NCBI GenBank assembly: GCA_031264975.1
Contig: JAISDH010000392.1
Location: 1 to 6,988, forward strand
Direction: 5' to 3'
Origin: Bacteroidales bacterium
Lineage (GTDB): Bacteria > Bacteroidota > Bacteroidia > Bacteroidales > WCHB1-69
Length of the DNA: 6,988 bases
Below, piece by piece: positions 6,121-6,988 of this stretch. Numbering within the stretch: position 1 is the first letter of the stretch; each line of letters opens with the position of its first letter. The notes beneath the pieces were generated by a model. The model did no database searches, was not told the origin of the DNA, and worked only from the letters and a program-made list of their open reading frames with translations. The translations under genes and the position numbers were made by a program.

Positions 6121-6183
6121 AAAAAGGGTTAACCCTTTTCGAAAAAGGGATAACCCTTTTGAGTAAAAAGGATAACCCTTTTT
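6121..6183. repeat. Three tandem A-tract/GGG-TTAA-CCC/T-tract palindromes
   Basis: Three units of about 19-23 bases follow one another. The first contains the perfect palindrome AAAAGGGTTAACCCTTTT (6122-6139), the second AAAAGGGATAACCCTTTT (6143-6160), and the third AAAAAGGATAACCCTTTTT (6165-6183), where one G is lost. Each can fold into an A-tract, G/C stem, T-tract hairpin, so each resembles a symmetric, bidirectional terminator. Lying between convergent genes, the array could stop transcription from both sides. The near-identity of the units also suggests recent tandem duplication. Confidence 0.65.
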
Positions 6184-6351
6184 GGGGTTGGTTTGAGCGA
6201 CATTTAAATATCTTGACTTCCAATGGTTTTTGATGCTACTTTTCAAAGAGCATAATGTCCCTTGCCTTGCATGCAAACGTGAACGCTTACTTTTAGCTTG
6301 GACATAGCGATGACGCTACGCCCAACGAGGAGATTGCAAAAGATGAATTAT
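6184..6351. other. Gene-free stretch with a 34-codon open run on the minus strand (6243-6347), probably repeat-derived
   Basis: On the minus strand an open run of 34 codons ends at TGA (6245-6243). It includes LLVGRSVIAMS followed by KLKVSVHVCMQGKGHYAL; an ATG at 6305 would give a 20-residue peptide. A frame-preserved phrase of this kind gave me a sense of recurrence in Bacteroidota genomes, which I cannot verify. There is no promoter or ribosome-binding evidence. The stretch also holds the palindrome TTGCATGCAA (6267-6276) and the hairpin TAGCG-ATGA-CGCTA (6305-6318). It is most likely a dispersed repeat or decayed element rather than a gene. Confidence 0.25.
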
Positions 6352-6379
6352 TGTCTGAATCAGGATTTATAGAATTAAA
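6352..6379. repeat. Right copy of the inverted repeat (TGTCTGAATCAGGATT)
   Basis: TGTCTGAATCAGGATT at 6352-6367 is the exact reverse complement of 5756-5771. A further 12 bases match with four differences. With the left copy it brackets about 580 bases that contain almost all other palindromes of the region. Confidence 0.7.
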
Positions 6380-6388
6380 ATTCGGTCA

Positions 6389-6420
6389 TGTGTCCACTTG
6401 TCCTTGTTCACTATTTGTCC
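6389..6420. repeat. Degenerate short repeat of TGTCC-type words
   Basis: Within 32 bases just past the glycosyltransferase-like gene's stop, TGTCC occurs three times and a related TGTTCAC once, with intervals of roughly 8-15 bases. On the minus strand this reads as repeated GGACAA words. It looks like a decayed tandem microrepeat; no function is evident. Confidence 0.3.
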
Positions 6421-6421
6421 C

Positions 6422-6988
6422 TTATTTTCTTTTGAATAATTTATAGTTCACGGTTTCTACATCTACTTCCTGATATTGAGATAGAATGGATTCGTCTATT
6501 GAAGACGTATCTACTATTAATAAATAATCTCTTTTATTCTCTATTTCAGGGTCTAAAGATACAGCGCCATATCGGGCGTAATAAGCATGTAGAGACCAAT
6601 CCGCATACATTGACGGTAAGATATTAATTATTGAACCTTCCGGCAATACATTCAGCATTTTGTATGTATCTTTTATCTTATTTTCATCTCGTCCGATAGT
6701 GGTCGAAAAGTAAAAACATAATGAAACGCCTACACAAAAAACAGTATATCCGATGATTTTGAATACGAAGATTTTTCTTGAAGAACATCTATCCAATAAG
6801 TAATTGACTAATGGTTCTACCAATGAACCCAAAGCTATTGCAAAAAGAGGATATGTTGCCAATATGTAAAAACCACTTTGTTTTGCGCTAATCATAATCG
6901 GAATAACGCCCGCCAAACCAACAAAAAAGAACATAAGAAATAGTTGCAGATGATTTTGCATCATCTTTATCGCTTGTGTTTTCCATTT
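6422..6988 (-). CDS. Membrane glycosyltransferase-like protein (family 39/ArnT-like), C-terminal part
   Basis: The minus-strand frame is open to the window edge (24 bases upstream of the first visible ATG are also coding), so the N-terminal, catalytic part is missing. 188 residues are visible. Three strong hydrophobic segments lie near visible residues 14-34, 38-60 and 73-96, followed by a soluble C-terminal domain of about 90 residues. The phrase SAKQSGFYILATYPLFAIALG between the first two segments resembles the K-x-x-R/F-Y-x-L-x-x-Y-P block near the C-terminal membrane spans of lipid-linked-sugar transferases (GT39/PMT_2, ArnT). Such proteins move a sugar from a polyprenyl-phosphate carrier to lipid or protein at the outer face of the inner membrane. 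The catalytic acidic loop is off-window, so the assignment rests on topology and one motif. It is convergent with the upstream genes. Confidence 0.6.
   Translation of the reverse strand, partial: KWKTQAIKMMQNHLQLFLMFFFVGLAGVIPIMISAKQSGFYILATYPLFAIALGSLVEPLVNYLLDRCSSRKIFVFKIIGYTVFCVGVSLCFYFSTTIGRDENKIKDTYKMLNVLPEGSIINILPSMYADWSLHAYYARYGAVSLDPEIENKRDYLLIVDTSSIDESILSQYQEVDVETVNYKLFKRK

Noticed and set aside
5851..6183. CRISPR array
   Set aside because: The repeats are short palindromes of several kinds in mixed orientation, with no regular 25-40-base direct repeat and no unique spacers; no cas gene is present.
6121..6183. Iteron-like replication origin
   Set aside because: There are only three palindromic units, with no replication initiator gene and no DnaA-box cluster; terminator-like hairpins explain them better.
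5744..6379. Insertion sequence with transposase
   Set aside because: The region has bracketing inverted repeats but no transposase or remnant of one that I can recognise, and no clear target-site duplication.

Overview
The window looks like chromosomal DNA of a Bacteroidota bacterium, most likely of the order Bacteroidales. Three things suggest this. The DNA is AT-rich and its gene starts lack Shine-Dalgarno sequences. Two intergenic regions carry an identical TACTTTTG box, which fits the Bacteroidota sigma-ABfr -7 consensus TAnnTTTG. The proteins, above all FabH and the nucleotidyltransferase, read like Bacteroidales versions of their families. This is recognition from memory; no database search was possible.

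Left part (1-1297, + strand): the 3' part of a sugar-phosphate-type nucleotidyltransferase overlaps by 10 bases the start of a lipoprotein of the VanX/DdpX D-alanyl-D-alanine dipeptidase family. The overlap implies co-expression. A shared role in cell-wall (muropeptide) metabolism or recycling is possible but inferred.

Middle (1298-5698, + strand): a CPBP (CAAX/Rce1-like) membrane protease with its own promoter is followed by fabH (beta-ketoacyl-ACP synthase III), also with its own promoter. Next come a trans-polyprenyl diphosphate synthase and, 4 bases after it, a DppB/OppB-type ABC transporter permease that probably starts at TTG. FabH (fatty-acid initiation) and the prenyl synthase (quinone side chains or other prenyl lipids) both feed membrane-lipid metabolism. 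The permease has no partner gene in the window.

Right part (5699-6421): about 720 bases with no convincing gene, lying between convergent genes and packed with small palindromic elements. It contains a 16-base inverted repeat near both ends, two oppositely oriented copies of a hairpin-TTGGTAGAAAA-hairpin unit whose stems show compensatory changes, a TAGTCTCAAGACTA hairpin, a terminator-like hairpin for the minus strand, three tandem GGG(T/A)TAACCC palindromes and a small repeat-like open stretch. It is the most unusual part of the window and looks like a landing area for dispersed non-coding repeats.

Right edge (6422-6988, - strand): the C-terminal part of a multi-pass membrane protein resembling a family 39-type glycosyltransferase; its N-terminal part lies outside the window.

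There is no CRISPR array, tRNA, rRNA, transposase or recognisable defence system. The best candidate for something poorly described is the structured repeat family at 5851-6020.
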